A stretch of DNA of 64,000 nt from Selaginella tamariscina (GCA_003024785.1 PUQB01000187.1:362275-426274), one strand, 5' to 3'. Shown: positions 23,019-36,448, counted from the first letter of the stretch. The notes: generated by a model not told the origin, from the sequence alone. Translations and numbers: made by a program.

Positions 23019-24013
23019 AATTAAAAATAGATAGATAGTTTATTAAATAAGTTCCAGAAACTCTTAAAATAACATCTATACATCATCCTAGTTTAATTAA
23101 TAAATATAAAACGATTATATTTATAAAGAGTATCGCTTTTATTTATAATTTTATACTTGCTTAACAATGCAAAGCCATAGGTGTATAAATTTTTTCATGT
23201 GTAAGGTCGTTTCGGACTTCAAAATTTTCGCTGGAACATTGACCAATTAAATTTCTGTTTGGCACAACAATCATATTTAAAATAGAAATAAAATTATTTC
23301 ATATAGATTTGTATATGGAGTTGGTGCTGTGAAAATATTTTAGTACCAACGAAAATAATTAATGTAATATTCATTATTTGGATATAAACGTTTAATCTTT
23401 ACTTTGGATTATAAGAATTTATGTTATCTTAAAACAAAAATCAATAAAATAGATTGAAGAACCAAAGTCAAAAAGCATTCTCCTTTTATTACCTTAAAAT
23501 TATTATCATTTTTAATTAAATATAACATTAAGAAAATAATAAATAATAAGAAACTTATTGATAAATTATCGTTATATTCTTCATATGAAATCACCTTTAA
23601 ATATAAATCCATCTGTGTTAAAATTTAATTACTGTTTCATCTCTTTAATGCACGCATTCAGGCCCACTTCTCACTAGGGGTTGGTTAATTATTCAACCAA
23701 CACATATAATTAAAATAAATTATTTCTATTAACACGGTTTTATTTTATATCGGCTTGGTTATATACAATTTATAATTTACATAGTACTTACATGGTTTTT
23801 ATGGTGGTAATAAAACAACCAGGCAATTTTGCCTAGGGACATGGTTACTATACATAAATTAATAATACTTAATTCAGTGGTTAATTGATTTTTTTTATAT
23901 GATAATAACTTTTAAAAGAAATCGAACATTCAAGTGAAAATTAAAAAAACAATAAAAGATTTAAACCTAGAACGAGTGAAAGATTTACTAAAATGTTAGC
24001 CATTTACATATTA

Positions 24014-24052
<39 letters not shown>

Positions 24053-24593
24053 AAGTTATTTCATTCAAACTTAACATGTATTTAAATTAAAAATGATATA
24101 ATTTTTATAAGAGATTGATAAAAATGCACGATGTTATATTTAAATATATATACACACATGTATAACACTCCTTATATGTACATATAAATATAATATATTA
24201 TATGTAGAATATGTAACAACTCAAAAATCCCAATATATGTATGTGTATACAAATGCATATATACAGTCTAATATATATAGAGAGAGAGACCAATGAACTA
24301 TTAGTGACTTTACACAATGGAAATATTAAAAAGTTTTACAAACAAAAAGAAAAATAGAAATAAATCAGGCTAACATATGTTTTTAATTAAGCATATGTAT
24401 TATGTAAATATATATATATGCAAAAACCCCTTTAGTAACCAAGAAATAAAAACTATATATTGGTAATTTATTAATTATTAGTATAAAATCACATTAGTAG
24501 TTATTATGAATAATGTGATAGTTTTCTAATTTATTACATGTCAAATAACCACCCACTAGTGAAAAGTGGGCATGAGTAACTTGGATTAATATA
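22849..24593. other. AT-rich gene-free region with microsatellites
   Basis: Contains (CA)n at 22987-23014 and (TA)n at 24019-24049. No gene, RNA or element is recognised. Confidence 0.65.
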
Positions 24594-24906
24594 AAACTCC
24601 AGGCAATGTTCCAAGCCATGTAGACTATGCTCATTATGTTTCAAGTTTATCACCCAATCTTAGACTCACTTAGAGTTACAAGTTACAAGCTCTATTAATA
24701 AGCAGTTAAAAAGAAAAGAAGTACCCTTATTTGGGATTAAACTATGCCTTTTATATTAATAATTATGAGTTATAATATAATCAAAATATGTTATAAGCTT
24801 AGGATATGTTTTAAACTTATTATAGGGCATCCTAAATATACTTAAAATATTCATTTAAAAACATTCTTGAGAATATATTTCTAAATGTGGTAATGGGTCC
24901 ATAACA
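24594..24906 (-). repeat. 3' LTR of a small minus-strand LTR element
   Basis: About 313 bases, start TGTTATGGACCC on the minus strand next to a polypurine tract (AAGGGAAAGAA). It is directly repeated, diverged, at 25912-26082 plus 38155 to about 38290. Confidence 0.6.
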
Positions 24907-26082
24907 TTCTTTCCCTTACAAAGAAGTCTTTTGTCCTTAGAATTTTATCTTTTTTTAGGGCATTCACTAACCATATAATTACTTTACCACAATTGAAGCA
25001 AGCTCTTATACAAAACTTTCGAAACTTAGATTTTTCTTTAAATTTCATTCCAAATGCTTCTTTTCATTCTTATGCCTTTTACTCATATGATCACAATTCA
25101 CTTGTCAAAGAGTTGTTTTTATTTATTTTTTTGTTAATGTCAAAAGATCATAATAAGTCTTATAATAAAGCGTTGAGTTGGTTAGATAAAGTGGAAAAGG
25201 TTTTTAATGATTGTAGAACTAGATAAAATAATGTTGTTTTTTATGTTACATTTAATAAGTTAATGGAGATAATAGAACATTAATGGTAATCTCTTAAGAA
25301 TGGGAAAAGCATGATGCTTAAGAAAAATTCTTAAAACTCTTTCATCATTTTCATTCTTAGTTAGTGATTGATTTCCCATTAAATCTTAAAAAATTACCAT
25401 CGACATTCTACTTTTCTTTTTTATTTAAAAGTAACATGAAAAATTTATAATCGTTAAGAACCTTCTTCACTTTATCTAGCGAACTCAACATTTCATTAAA
25501 ATTTCACATTTAAAAGACGGGAACTTTATTTTTTTAAATAATTTCTAATTTTTAAAATGAGAAGATGATTTTTCAACCTTTTTAACTTCCATAGAACTTT
25601 AAAGTTCCTTAAAGGCCACATACATATCTTTTACACCTTCCTTAAAAAACTTCAAAGTAGAATAAATATTCTTAATTCTTTTTTATATATCACCATCAAT
25701 ACAACCAAAGAGTTATTGGGAATAATATGTTCTTCATGATCATGCTGGAGTTATTCCTCTAAAATGTTCATGAAATCATCGTCTTCCATATGAACATTCT
25801 CTTCTGTAACACAATCTTCTTTTTTATTTGCATGTGCCATGTTACCGAGGGGCACGAGTAAAATACTAGGGTAAAAAGCAATAACACTTAGAGAACGTAG
25901 ACTCTAATACAACTGTAAATCTCCAAGCCACATAAACTATGCTCATTATGCTCCAAGCTTACCACATAACCTCCAAGCTACAAGCTCCAACAACAAGCAC
26001 CCCAGAAGTCTTCCTTACCCATAATAATCATGGGTTATAATAGGATTAGAATATGTCTTAAGCTTATTATAGGATTTCCTAA

Positions 26083-27480
26083 GAGCGATGTTACATGTGG
26101 GGAGGTCCTCTCATGTTTTATGTGGCTTTTTGGGCAATTGGGGCCTAAAATCTGTCCGAGTCCATCCGGGAGCGCCTTAGGGCCGTGTCACATGCGAGCT
26201 TTTTAACCAGGTTGGCCACATTGGACACATTTCTGGCAAGTGTCACATCAACAATTCAAATTGGCTGATTTAACCAGGCTTTTCACACCCTCCGTAGGTA
26301 CTTACATGGCTTTACCAACAATAGGTTATTGCCATGTGGCAAACCTAAACTCAGATTTTTTTTTTCTTGTTTGGCTGTATCACTTTGCTTTAGAGATTTT
26401 CACAAGTGATTATCTTTGAATTTGCAATCAAGTATATAAAATTTATAAACATTTTAAAATAAATTTTAATAATTGATTTAATTAGTGTCAAGAAATTGAT
26501 TAGTGTCAATAAATTGAGAGGGTTTTTTTTCACATTTATGAAATCATTTACGTTTCAAAATCAGGTACATAAATTAAAAAAAAAAAATATTTATGAAGAA
26601 GAACATTAAATTATTGGATAAAAAATATTTATTATAATTTATATTATACAAGATATCTCACAGGATAATATTACTAATTCACCTATAATATTCCAACAAC
26701 TTTACCATCAGTTAATCATTCATTTTGGCATGATAACTTGGATTCTCTTAATCACATCCTGCAGATCTTGCACATCCTCCACATATACACTTCTTCAGCA
26801 ATGGGAATCACTTTCTCCACAGTCATTTCCTATAAAGCAAGCTGCAGTAGCATGGTCCCAATACTTTATGTATCCTCCACGGCCTTTTCACCAACTTCAT
26901 TTGAGCTTCCATAAAAGAAATATTAAATTAGGTTAATTTTAGGATTTCTTTTATTTTTGGCGTCCCATATACACTATGACGTGGCAGAAATAATAATGTG
27001 ATGTGGCAACATCACATGTGATATCAACATATTTATTTGTTATGTCGGTTAGTCCATCTGTCCAAGAACGTTACATGTGACACCACCCTTAGGCCCAGGA
27101 TCCTCTAGTTGACCCGGGAGGAGCCCTAGTTGCACACGTGGCTTAAAAAGAAAAATGTTTAGGTTTGGCAAGAAATGAGGTCATGCAACAACCAACACGC
27201 CCAAGAAAATTCATGGCAGATGGAATTGCTGCACCAACCCTCAAGAGGACAATCAGGTAGCTTAGAGCACCCACAACAACATCAAGGGTGTAACCACAAG
27301 CTACAAACCAAGTAAGAGCTAGAAATTTTGTGTTTGTATTCATGGTAGATTTCTAGGAAAACTTGGCATCTCTAGCATCATTTTCAATCCAGAATTCTCA
27401 TTTGTTTGTAAGGTAGAGTCTTGGGAATGCCATCATGAACTAAAATCTTCATTACATTCAAGTTAATTTTTTTTTAGGAA
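26083..27480. other. left end of Harbinger element, no coding seen
   Basis: GC-richer than the flanks, with GTTACATGTG strings at both 26091 and 27069. These may mark a further small element, but clear terminal repeats were not found. Confidence 0.4.
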
Positions 27481-28565
27481 ACTCAGATGGACTTAGAACT
27501 TATAAAAACTCCAAAGGTAAGTGTTTAAGAAATTGAATTGTGCTTCTAAAAACAAGTCTAATGTAGTCTATGCAGCAATCACTTGCTCAACAAGGTGTTT
27601 CCACCACTAGGACTTCTCTAAGTCCACAAACTTTTGTTTTTTAGAGCTTGCTTTTCCTTTTATATTTTAGTTGGCATTGGATCTTTCCTCGTCCATAGCT
27701 ACATCTCAACAACAAGGAATACAACTACAAGTTACTTTGACACCTCAACTTTCAAGTTCTTAAATCCAAGCCGGTGAAAGTGATTCAAATGATTTAAAAC
27801 AGAAGGTCAAAGCTACTAAGGGTAAGACATGGACACTAGAGGAAATGATCACTCTCAATTATGCAAAGCACTTGGATGATGCAAAGTATAGAGAGGGTGG
27901 ATCTATATAGAAGTCTAAGGGGAGAGACAATAGGTGGAAGTGGATTTAAAGATACTATTGTGAGAAAAAGTGCTATTATGATTATCTCAATGCAAGAAGA
28001 AATAGGAGGACATGAGGAATGCTTACCTCAACATTCAAAAATGGGAGCTTGATATTCCAAGCATGAAATTAAGCTATTGGAACATGTCAAGTGATGAACA
28101 CATTACTTAGAAATTGCATTGCAACTTCCTGGAGGAGTTCTACAATGAAATGAATCAACACGTTCTAGAGAGTAAAATTGCAAATCCATGTGGCCTTGTT
28201 TCCAACACATCAAGACAAAGATTTGCTGCTTCCAATGAGCATGATAAACCATCGACTCAGCCCTCACAACTAGTTGAGCCTTTGCAACTTGAAGGTATGC
28301 CATATGGTTTACAATCTTCTATTGCATTTTAGATCCAAGTCTAGAGCCAAGGTCAGCTTCGAAAAGAGTAAGGGACAACACTCTAGAAATCGGTTTGAAG
28401 AGACAAAGGGCACCAAAGGGTGCTAAAGGGATGGTAAAGATGATGGAGAAAAGCCAAGAAGCTCAAATGAAGTTTGCACATGATCTTCATGAGCAATCCA
28501 TGGCAAAGCAACAAATGATGATTGACACTTTGAGTTCAAAATCACAACAGACATGAGAATGCTTG
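27481..28565 (+). pseudogene. Harbinger accessory ORF (Myb/trihelix-like), degraded
   Basis: Mixed-frame translation gives GKTWTLEEMITLNYAKHLDD, the start of the Myb/SANT-like DNA-binding domain found in the accessory protein of plant PIF/Harbinger elements, followed by a charged C-terminal region near 28370-28510 rich in Lys, Met and Gln. Stops and shifts break it. In active elements this protein helps the transposase bind DNA. Confidence 0.55.
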
Positions 28566-28710
28566 AATAATAGTCTACAGAATGTGAGGGAACATTTGTT
28601 TGTCAAAATGACTTGTTCGAGATGTGAATTAAAAAGAGAATGTAGTTTTTTTATTGGTGCAAACTCAATACATAATCCATTACAATCTTCCTAAATCTAG
28701 ATACAGAAGT

Positions 28711-29683
28711 TGTCATAGTTTTTACTATGACTCGACCCTTTACTTTGGGGTTTGACTGTTGTTACCTACTGGATTATGTGACGAACCCTAGATGTAGAAG
28801 AAACAGGCCCATAGTGCACTTGGGTATCTAGTGATGGTCCGGCCGGGTGTCGTTAGGTATTTGCAAGAAACTCTAGGCGAAGCTAGCACTTCCATTTAGA
28901 GAACCCTCCCCCGTTTTGACGTTCCAGGTTAGGGTTCTTCGCATTATAGCTTGTCAAAATAAGGGTTAGGGACACCCCTAGGGTTGACCTAACCCTAGGG
29001 TTGCCCTAACCCCACGTCCTAAACCCCCCCCTAGGGGTTAGGTTTAGGATTAGGTTAGGACAACCATTTTCTCTAAGGGCTGGCATTTCCGTGCCAGCCC
29101 ACTTACTCACTTAGGTAAACAGGGGGGGGGGTCCGTCACATAAATAAGGTAGAGTATATGTAGTGAGGCTTCCTGGGTTCAAAAGAGAGCTCGTTAACCT
29201 CCTACCGGTGCAAGCTAAGCTTGTGTCGTCAAGGTGCAACCCTCTGTTGTGCCGCCCAAACTTCCACACGACAGGGGTACAACCCACCCTAGGGTTAGAC
29301 TATCCTTATCGTTGGCAGGATCTTGCCTTTGAGACAAGGGCACGTCACTTCCAAGGAGTTAGCCAGATTCCTTGGTCCGAAAACCTGCTCGCAAGCTCAA
29401 AGGTATTGCCCGAGTTCACGTTCCGCAGAACTAGTGGTTGAGGCCTTGCTCCGGCCGCCTCAACCACGCCAAGCTAGGAACACACCTATAACTCGGCTAG
29501 TCCGTGCATCCTGATTCACAAGGTGAGTCTCGTTCGTGGACTTGGTCAGTTAGGGTTTAAGTTCCTAAGGGTTGGGTTCCTAATACGGGTTACTTTACCA
29601 GATTCCGTGGGGTTTCCAGAGAGGGGATTCCAGGGTTGGCACCTGGCAAGCCGCCTTTGTGGCACCAGGTAAAAACTCTGACA
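28711..29683 (+). repeat. 5' LTR of young chromovirus
   Basis: 973 bases. It contains clusters of telomere-like CCCTAA/TTAGGG strings at about 28975-29060 and a run of ten G at about 29122. Differences from the 3' LTR: missing GC (after CAGGCCC), three missing A, one missing G, and one C/T substitution. Confidence 0.95.
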
Positions 29684-29684
29684 A

Positions 29685-29697
29685 TTGGTATCGGAGC
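29685..29697 (+). promoter_or_regulatory. primer binding site (initiator tRNA-Met)
   Basis: TTGGTATCGGAGC, two bases after the 5' LTR, differs by one base from the usual TTGGTATCAGAGC complement of initiator tRNA-Met. Confidence 0.85.
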
Positions 29698-29913
29698 AAG
29701 TTCTCTGCGGTCAGTAGGACTACCTTAAGTCATAGAGTGTTTCAATGTTTAGATAACTCTAAATTCTTGATCTACTCTATCGCTTTGGTTAACATGTCTG
29801 TATTCTGCGCAGAGAGTTTGATCCTGTGAGTTGTCAAACTTCGGAGAACACTTGCTCAGTGAGTCGGCGTGAGATTCTAGGTATGTCCGAAAGTCTTATG
29901 CTAGTTCAAGCTG

Positions 29914-31569
29914 ATGTGTGTGGGTGTACAACCTGTGCAGGGTGTTTCCAACTTAACATTGGGAATATTCCGAGCATATTCTCCGAGTGTTGAAACTAGG
30001 GTTCAATACGATGAGCAAAAGAAAGCAACCGAGCCTGAGGCAGAGAGGGCTGTCGCAGAGGCTCAAAATGAGGAGATGGATGAAGCTGATCCAGGTCGAC
30101 CCCCTAGGGCTAGGCAGCGACCTGGTTGGCGAGAAATAATGATGGATGCCCTAAACGAACTTCGAGGGGATGTTTGGGTTGAATGACCGAATCGATAATG
30201 TTGCCGTTCGGATTCCAACGAATACTACAGTGCCAGACGTTCCGCAACCAGACACACGGAAAAAGAAGAAGAAGCATGACTCAGAGTCAGGTTCCTCTGA
30301 ATCAGATTCTTCGACGGAAGTAGTGGTGGAGGTCCCAGTAAATTCAAACCGGTAAAGCCTTCGAATTTCATGGGTTCAAAGGATTACAAGGTTTTGGATG
30401 ACTGGTTGTATGATATGGAAAGCTATTTCGAGGCTGCTTCCGTGAGAAAGACAGAAAAGGTTGCATGTGCCAAGCAGTTTCTTAAAGAAGAAGCTAAGAC
30501 TTGGTGGCGAATTGTTGAAGGTGAACGTGGATACCGAAACAGCTGGAAGCACATGAAAAAGGAGATCAAAAAGCAGTATATGCCGGATGATCTCGGTTTG
30601 CGATTGCGTGCTGACCTGGCACTTTGTCAACAGGGTTCGGGGAAGTCCATGGACCACGTTTATCGATTCGAAAGTGTACGGCGATTGGTGCCAAATATGA
30701 GCGATGATGAAGCTCGAAGTTGCTTCATGGCTAGCTTGAATGAGAAAACGCGAAGAGAAATCTTAAGGTACAAGCCAACAAGCTATCGGGAATGTCAAGA
30801 GGCAGCTCAAAAGGTTGCTTATGGCATGTCGTTAGAAGACTTGTACAAAGGGGAGGAAGCAAAACCTAAACCAAGGAGGTTTCCTCCAAAGTCTGGGTTC
30901 AGAAGGTTTGATAGGCGACCAGATCAATCGCCATCAATTCGAAGTGCAAGTCCCTTTGTTGGCAGTTCCAAGTTTTCGGACACATCAAGACCCACCGGAT
31001 TTCGGAAACCATTGGCGTTACCACCTCCTCAGCAGACCAAAGGATCGGCTCCAAAGTCTGCTCCCCCGCGTTCCGCAGGCGGGGTCGTGAAATGTTATAA
31101 TTGTAACAAGCCTGGTCATTTTGCTAAAGAGTGTCCGGCACCCTCACAACAATCAGGACATTTCAAGGCGATGGTAGAAGAGGAAGTTGCTGAACCAGAA
31201 ACGCTTGAAGATCCGGAAGATGAGTCAGAAGAGGTAATGTTGTGCCAGACACAACCTGCCTTATTCGCTATTCAAGACAAAACTGACCCTTTGCTATATT
31301 TGACAGGAAGGATACGAGGGGACCGAGTCCGAATGATGATCGATACTGGAGCAACATACAACTTCATATCGACTAGTCTAGCTCGTCGATTGAATTTGGA
31401 TGTAATAAAGATGTGTGAAATAAAGATCAATTTTGGCAAAGGTTCTCAAAATACTAATAATATAGCAAGGGCAGTTCCTGTCCAAATCAAAGATTGGAAG
31501 GCTAAGCTAGACTTAGTTGTCTTGAATATGACGGGGTTTGACTTTGTTGGGTATGGAATGGTTCCATAA
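29914..31569 (+). CDS. chromovirus gag and protease (frames 29914-30186, 30170-30355, 30370-31569)
   Basis: Structural capsid protein and processing protease. A charged N-terminal part precedes the gag domain (about 30380-30830: DDWLYDMESYF, KTWWRIVEGERGYRNSWK, RLVPNMSDDEARSCF). A CCHC zinc knuckle, CYNCNKPGHFAKEC, lies at 31093-31134, and the protease active site DTGAT at 31342-31356. The main frame is open for 399 codons; single-base shifts lie near 30170, 30340 and 31555. The first ATG is not certain because of those shifts. Confidence 0.88.
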
Positions 31570-33130
31570 ACATGTAATCGAAATGAGGGGTTCCGGAGAT
31601 AATCGAATCACGCTTGCAGCAGATAAAGAAGCCATTAGAAAAACGACGCTCAGAATGGAAACGCTAACTGATAAGGATTGGAATCCTATGTTCCTTACCT
31701 TGACTCAGTTGCGTAAGCAGTTAGACATCGGGAACGTGTGTTTCTTGCAATGGTTTTGGATACTGGTGAAGTCAAAATAGGAGATGGTCAAGAATCTGTT
31801 CCTAACCTATTTTGGAAGTCTTGAACATGTTTAAGGATGTGTTGCCAGAAGACTTGCCGCCCGAGTTACCTCCACGTCGAGTTGTGGACCACAGATAGAG
31901 ATTTTGCCAGGTTCGTCTCCACCGGCAAGAGCCCCATATCGGTTGAATCCTCAAGAGTTAGTAGAATTGAAGAGACAGCTGACAGAATTGATTGGTCGAG
32001 GACACATTCGACCTAGTCGATCGCCATATGGTGCACCTATCTTGTTTGTAATGAAAAAGGATGGTACGATGCGAATGTGTGTGGACTATCGAGCACTGAA
32101 CGCGATAACTATCAAAAATAAGTATCCTCTTCCACGAGTGGACGACTTATTTGATAGGCTATCGAAAGCAAAGTATTTTTCAAGAATAGACTTGAGATCG
32201 GGTACCATCAGATTCGGGTAGCAGAGAATGACATTGAGAAGACCGCTTTTCGAACGCGTTATGGATCATTTGAGTTTCTAGTCTTGCCATTCGGGTTGTG
32301 CAATGCTCCAGCAACTTTTTGCACAATGATGGATGATGTGTTTAGAGACTATCTAGACGAGTTCGTAGTGGTGTATATTGATGACATTCTGATTTTCAGT
32401 TCGACAATTGAGGAACATGTGGAACACTTAGAAAAAGTGTTTCAGAGGTTGAGAGAGAACCAGTTGTATGCTAAAGAAAGCAAGTGCGCATTTGGTCAAA
32501 CCAAGATAGATTTCTTGGGACACTTGATCTCAGGTGGGGAGGTTGCCATGGACCCAAAGAAAATTCAAGCTATTACTGAGTGGATGACCTTAAAAGACGT
32601 GCATGAAGTTAGATCATTTCTTGGTCTGACAGGGTATTACCGAAGATTCATAAAGGGTTACTCGGAAATAGCGGCCCCATTGACAGATCTTACGAAGAAC
32701 ATTCCATGGCATTGGACTCCAGAGTGCCAACGTGCGTTCGTCAAACTCAAAGAGGCTATCTCTTCTGAGCCAGTTTTGCAGTTGCCCATCTTTGAAGATC
32801 CCTTTGAAGTAGAATGTGACGCTTCCGACTTTGCAATTGGTGGTGTATTGCAACAGAAAGGACATCCAGTGTCCTTTTTCTCGAAAAGTTAGATGCCGCG
32901 CAAACTCGATGGCCTACTCACGAAAAGGAGATGTATGCTATTGTTGCTTCCTTGGAGTATTGGCGTCATTATCTTCCAAGTCATGGCACTGTGGTTTGGA
33001 CAGATAGTGTAACTCTAAGGTATTTTGAAACGCAGCCGAAGCTATCACCAAAGTATGCTAGATGGCAGCAGAAGTTGGCACGATTTCAGCCTGAAATCAA
33101 CATAAGGCGGGAAAGGACAATGTGGTAGCT
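31538..33130 (+). pseudogene. chromovirus reverse transcriptase and RNase H, frameshifted
   Basis: Copies RNA to DNA and removes the template. Pieces in different frames: end of protease (31538-31780), RT (31904-32221: [29 protein letters not shown]; 32284-32892: LPFGLCNAPATF, catalytic YIDD at 32374-32385, FLGLTGYYRRFI) and RNase H (VECDASDFAIGGVLQQKG; 32931-33128 VVWTDSVTLRYF). Shifts lie near 31760, 31890, 32200, 32885 and 33115. All catalytic motifs that can be checked are present. Confidence 0.85.
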
Positions 33131-34735
33131 GATGCACTCAGTAGAAAGGGTCATCTTCGTATTATGTCAGCACCCGTGTCAACTTTGGTGGATGAATTTG
33201 TGACGGCGTATCCTCAGGACAAGTTTGCCAAGGAAGCTTTGAGCCTGGTGGCAAAGAGGAAACAAGTTCATCAATTACGAAGAGATGGTAATATTCCAGC
33301 AGGAATAGAAAGTCGAATGGATGCACTCAAACAGGCCCATTTTGCAGTACGAGATGGAGTTCTTTATTATAAAGAAAAGAGACTCTATGTTCCAGAAGGG
33401 ACATGGAGGGAGAGGCTATTAAGAGAGCATCACGACGTTCCTTTGGCAGGGCATGGTGGAAGGCACAAGACGTTGGCTTTGTTGAAACAGGGATTCTATT
33501 GGCCGGGTATGATAGATGATGTTGCCAAGTATGTCAAGACATGCCCCACATGTCAACAAGTGAAAAGTCGCAAAAACGAGCTGGGAAGTTACAATGTATA
33601 CCGATTCCAGAGCGGCCATTTCAAAGTGTTACTTTGGACTTTATCATGGGATTGCCAAAATCTTGTGGTTTCAATGCTCTTATGGTGGTGGTCGATCGAT
33701 TTTCAAAGGTTGCTCATTTCATTCCAACTGTAGAGACAGTGAATGCAAAACAAGCAGCAAAGTTGTTCTTCCACGAAGTCGTAAGAGTGCGAGGGCTACC
33801 GGAAACGATGATCTCAGATCGGGATCCTCGATTTACTGGCAAGTTTTGGGGAACGTTGTTCAAGCAATTTGGACGATGCTGAGGTTTAGTACGCTTATCA
33901 TCCACAAACGATGGTCAGACGGAGAGGGTAAACCGACAAGTCGAGGACTATCTCAGATGCTATGTTCAAGGTGATCAACTTGATTGGGCTGAACACTTGA
34001 TATGGCTGAGATATGTTACAATAACTCGACACACTGCAATCGGATGTAGCCCGATGGAAGTGTTAACTGGGAATAAGGGTGGTATTCCTCAGAGTATGGT
34101 GTTACCGAAAGACGATAGCAATCGAGTTCCATCTGTAGCAGAGTTCACGGGACAATTGTATCGAACATGGGAAGCTGCTCGTCAAGCGATGGCTGCAGCA
34201 CAGGAAAGGTATCGTCAGCAGTACGATAAGCATCGGCGGGATGTAGAGTATCAGGTTGGGGATATGGTATTGTTGAGTACCAAAAACCTGAAGGTTCCAA
34301 TGACTCTTTCGAGGAAGTTTCTATCGCACTACATAGGTCCATACAAGGTGGTGAAGCAAGTAGGGAAAGTGGCTTATGAGTTGGATCTTCCTCCAGAGTT
34401 GGGAACAATACACAATGTGTTTCATGTCAATTTGCTCGAGCCATTCCACAAAGATGAGAAACATCCGCAAAGATATGAAAACTTACGTCCGCCCCTGAGC
34501 TGGTTCATGAAGGTACGGAGTACGAAGTCGAATCCATATTGGGCAAAAGGAAGGTTTATGGACCGAAAACGTAAGTTTGAGTATCTCGTCAAATGGAAAG
34601 GCTATCCAGGTGCGAATCGACATGGGAACCATTGGAGAATCTACAAAACGCGATGGAGTTGGTGAATGAGTTTGAGGCAAGGTCTCAAACTAATTAAGGA
34701 ATAAAGTTATTTCTTCTTAACCTAGGGGCCGACAG
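33122..34735 (+). pseudogene. chromovirus integrase and chromodomain, frameshifted
   Basis: Inserts the cDNA into the genome. HHCC zinc finger (HHDVPLAGHGGRHKT ... CPTCQQVK, 33427-33562), core with LDFIMGLP and VVVDRFSKVAHFIP (33620-33730) and second Asp in ISDRDPRF (about 33810), C-terminal QVGDMVLLSTKN and FHVNLLEPFH, then a chromodomain (YLVKWKGYP, with the matching WEPLENL in the next frame, about 34580-34650). Frame shifts near 33590, 33870, 33960, 34500 and 34610. The chromodomain would tether integration to heterochromatin. Confidence 0.85.
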
Positions 34736-35060
34736 ACAACATTAACTAGAGGCCTCCGATATAAATTCTAGTTAACTAAAAGAAATTAACTAACTTGTTG
34801 TCTGTGTCGGGTGACAGACTTTGCAGACGTGCAAAAGGTCTCCAAATGACTTCTTGTCGCAGGTGGTACCTCCGGCAGCTGAGTTCTCACTCAGTGAACG
34901 ACGGTTCTGAAGTATTTGGCTTCGCGTAATGCAAGGGGGGTAATAAAACTTGTGAACTTTTTGCTGACTCCGCATAGAGTGATTAGCGTTAGTTTTCAGT
35001 TAATTTTTCCTAACCTAGTCTAGTCTTGGAGTTAGACGTCAACGAGGACGTTGACATTTT

Positions 35061-35073
35061 CAAAGGCGGGGAG
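35061..35073 (+). promoter_or_regulatory. polypurine tract
   Basis: CAAAGGCGGGGAG just before the 3' LTR; primes plus-strand DNA synthesis in this class. Confidence 0.8.
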
Positions 35074-35075
35074 TG

Positions 35076-36054
35076 TGTCATAGTTTTTACTATGACTCGA
35101 CCCTTTACTTTGGGGTTTGACTGTTGTTACCTACTGGATTATGTGACGAACCCTAGATGTAGAAGAAACAGGCCCGCATAGTGCACTTGGGTATCTAGTG
35201 ATGGTCCGGCCGGGTGTCGTTAGGTATTTGCAAGAAACTCTAGGCGAAGCTAGCACTTCCATTTAGAGAACCCTCCCCCGTTTTGACGTTCCAGGTTAGG
35301 GTTCTTTGCAATTATAGCTTGTCAAAATAAGGGTTAGGGACACCCCTAGGGTTGACCTAACCCTAGGGTTGCCCTAACCCCACGTCCTAAACCCCCCCCT
35401 AGGGGTTAGGTTTAGGATTAGGTTAGGACAACCATTTTCTCTAAGGGCTGGCATTTCCGTGCCAGCCCAACTTACTCACTTAGGTAAACAGGGGGGGGGG
35501 GTCCGTCACATAAATAAGGTAGAGTATATGTAGTGAGGCTTCCTGGGTTCAAAAGAGAGCTCGTTAACCTCCTACCGGTGCAAGCTAAGCTTGTGTCGTC
35601 AAGGTGCAACCCTCTGTTGTGCCGCCCAAACTTCCACACGACAGGGGTACAACCCACCCTAGGGTTAGACTATCCTTATCGTTGGCAGGATCTTGCCTTT
35701 GAGACAAGGGCACGTCACTTCCAAGGAGTTAGCCAGATTCCTTGGTCCGAAAACCTGCTCGCAAGCTCAAAGGTATTGCCCGAGTTCACGTTCCGCAGAA
35801 CTAGTGGTTGAGGCCTTGCTCCGGCCGCCTCAACCACGCCAAGCTAGGAACAACACCTATAACTCGGCTAGTCCGTGCATCCTGATTCACAAGGTGAGTC
35901 TCGTTCGTGGACTTGGTCAGTTAGGGTTTAAGTTCCTAAGGGTTGGGTTCCTAATACGGGTTACTTTACCAGATTCCGTGGGGTTTCCAGAGAGGGGATT
36001 CCAGGGTTGGCACCTGGCAAGCCGCCTTTGTGGCACCAGGTAAAAACTCTGACA
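35076..36054 (+). repeat. 3' LTR of young chromovirus
   Basis: 979 bases, followed directly by the target duplication GAAGT. The open frame of 92 codons seen in both LTRs is not a gene. Confidence 0.95.
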
Positions 36055-36448
36055 GAAGTACTTCCAGCAACATTACTTTATTCATTGTCATAATCTAGAT
36101 CATGGCTATTGCCATCCCACTCCTCCAAAAACATGTCACCGCTAGTTATCATAATGTTGTGCATAATAGCACAAGCTATGATGCAATTAGACTACATATA
36201 AGGATCACCCCAATAAAGCTTCCTGTTCAAATACCTTTACTGCATCTATAGTTGACCAAACGCTCGCTCAACTACAATCCTAGTAGTGAAGTTATAGTTG
36301 AAAAGTCGTCTCCGACAAACTTCACTGGAAATAGAGTAAGCATTCCCACAGCAACATCATAACCACCATCTACTATCAAGTACTCAGGGATGTCTCCAAA
36401 CCTTGTGTGGTAAACAGGACCATTCAGTCTCTCACCACAAGTAACTTG

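Larger units (their letters stand above)
28711..36054 (+). mobile_element. young Ty3/gypsy chromovirus, full length
   Basis: 7344 bases with LTRs 28711-29683 and 35076-36054, TG...CA ends and exact target duplications GAAGT (28706-28710, 36055-36059). Primer site TTGGTATCGGAGC (29685-29697) matches initiator tRNA-Met; polypurine tract CAAAGGCGGGGAG (35061-35073). Gene order gag, protease, RT, RNase H, integrase, chromodomain marks a chromovirus. The LTRs differ by five small indels and one substitution, implying recent insertion. The coding region nevertheless has about a dozen single-base frame changes. It sits in the Harbinger element between its two genes. Confidence 0.95.

Noticed and set aside
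28970..29062. Interstitial telomere tract
   Set aside because: The motifs are irregular and present in every LTR of the family, so they are part of the element.
29163..29441. Identical 92-codon frames at 29163 and 35533
   Set aside because: They are the same position in the two LTRs, not a duplicated gene.
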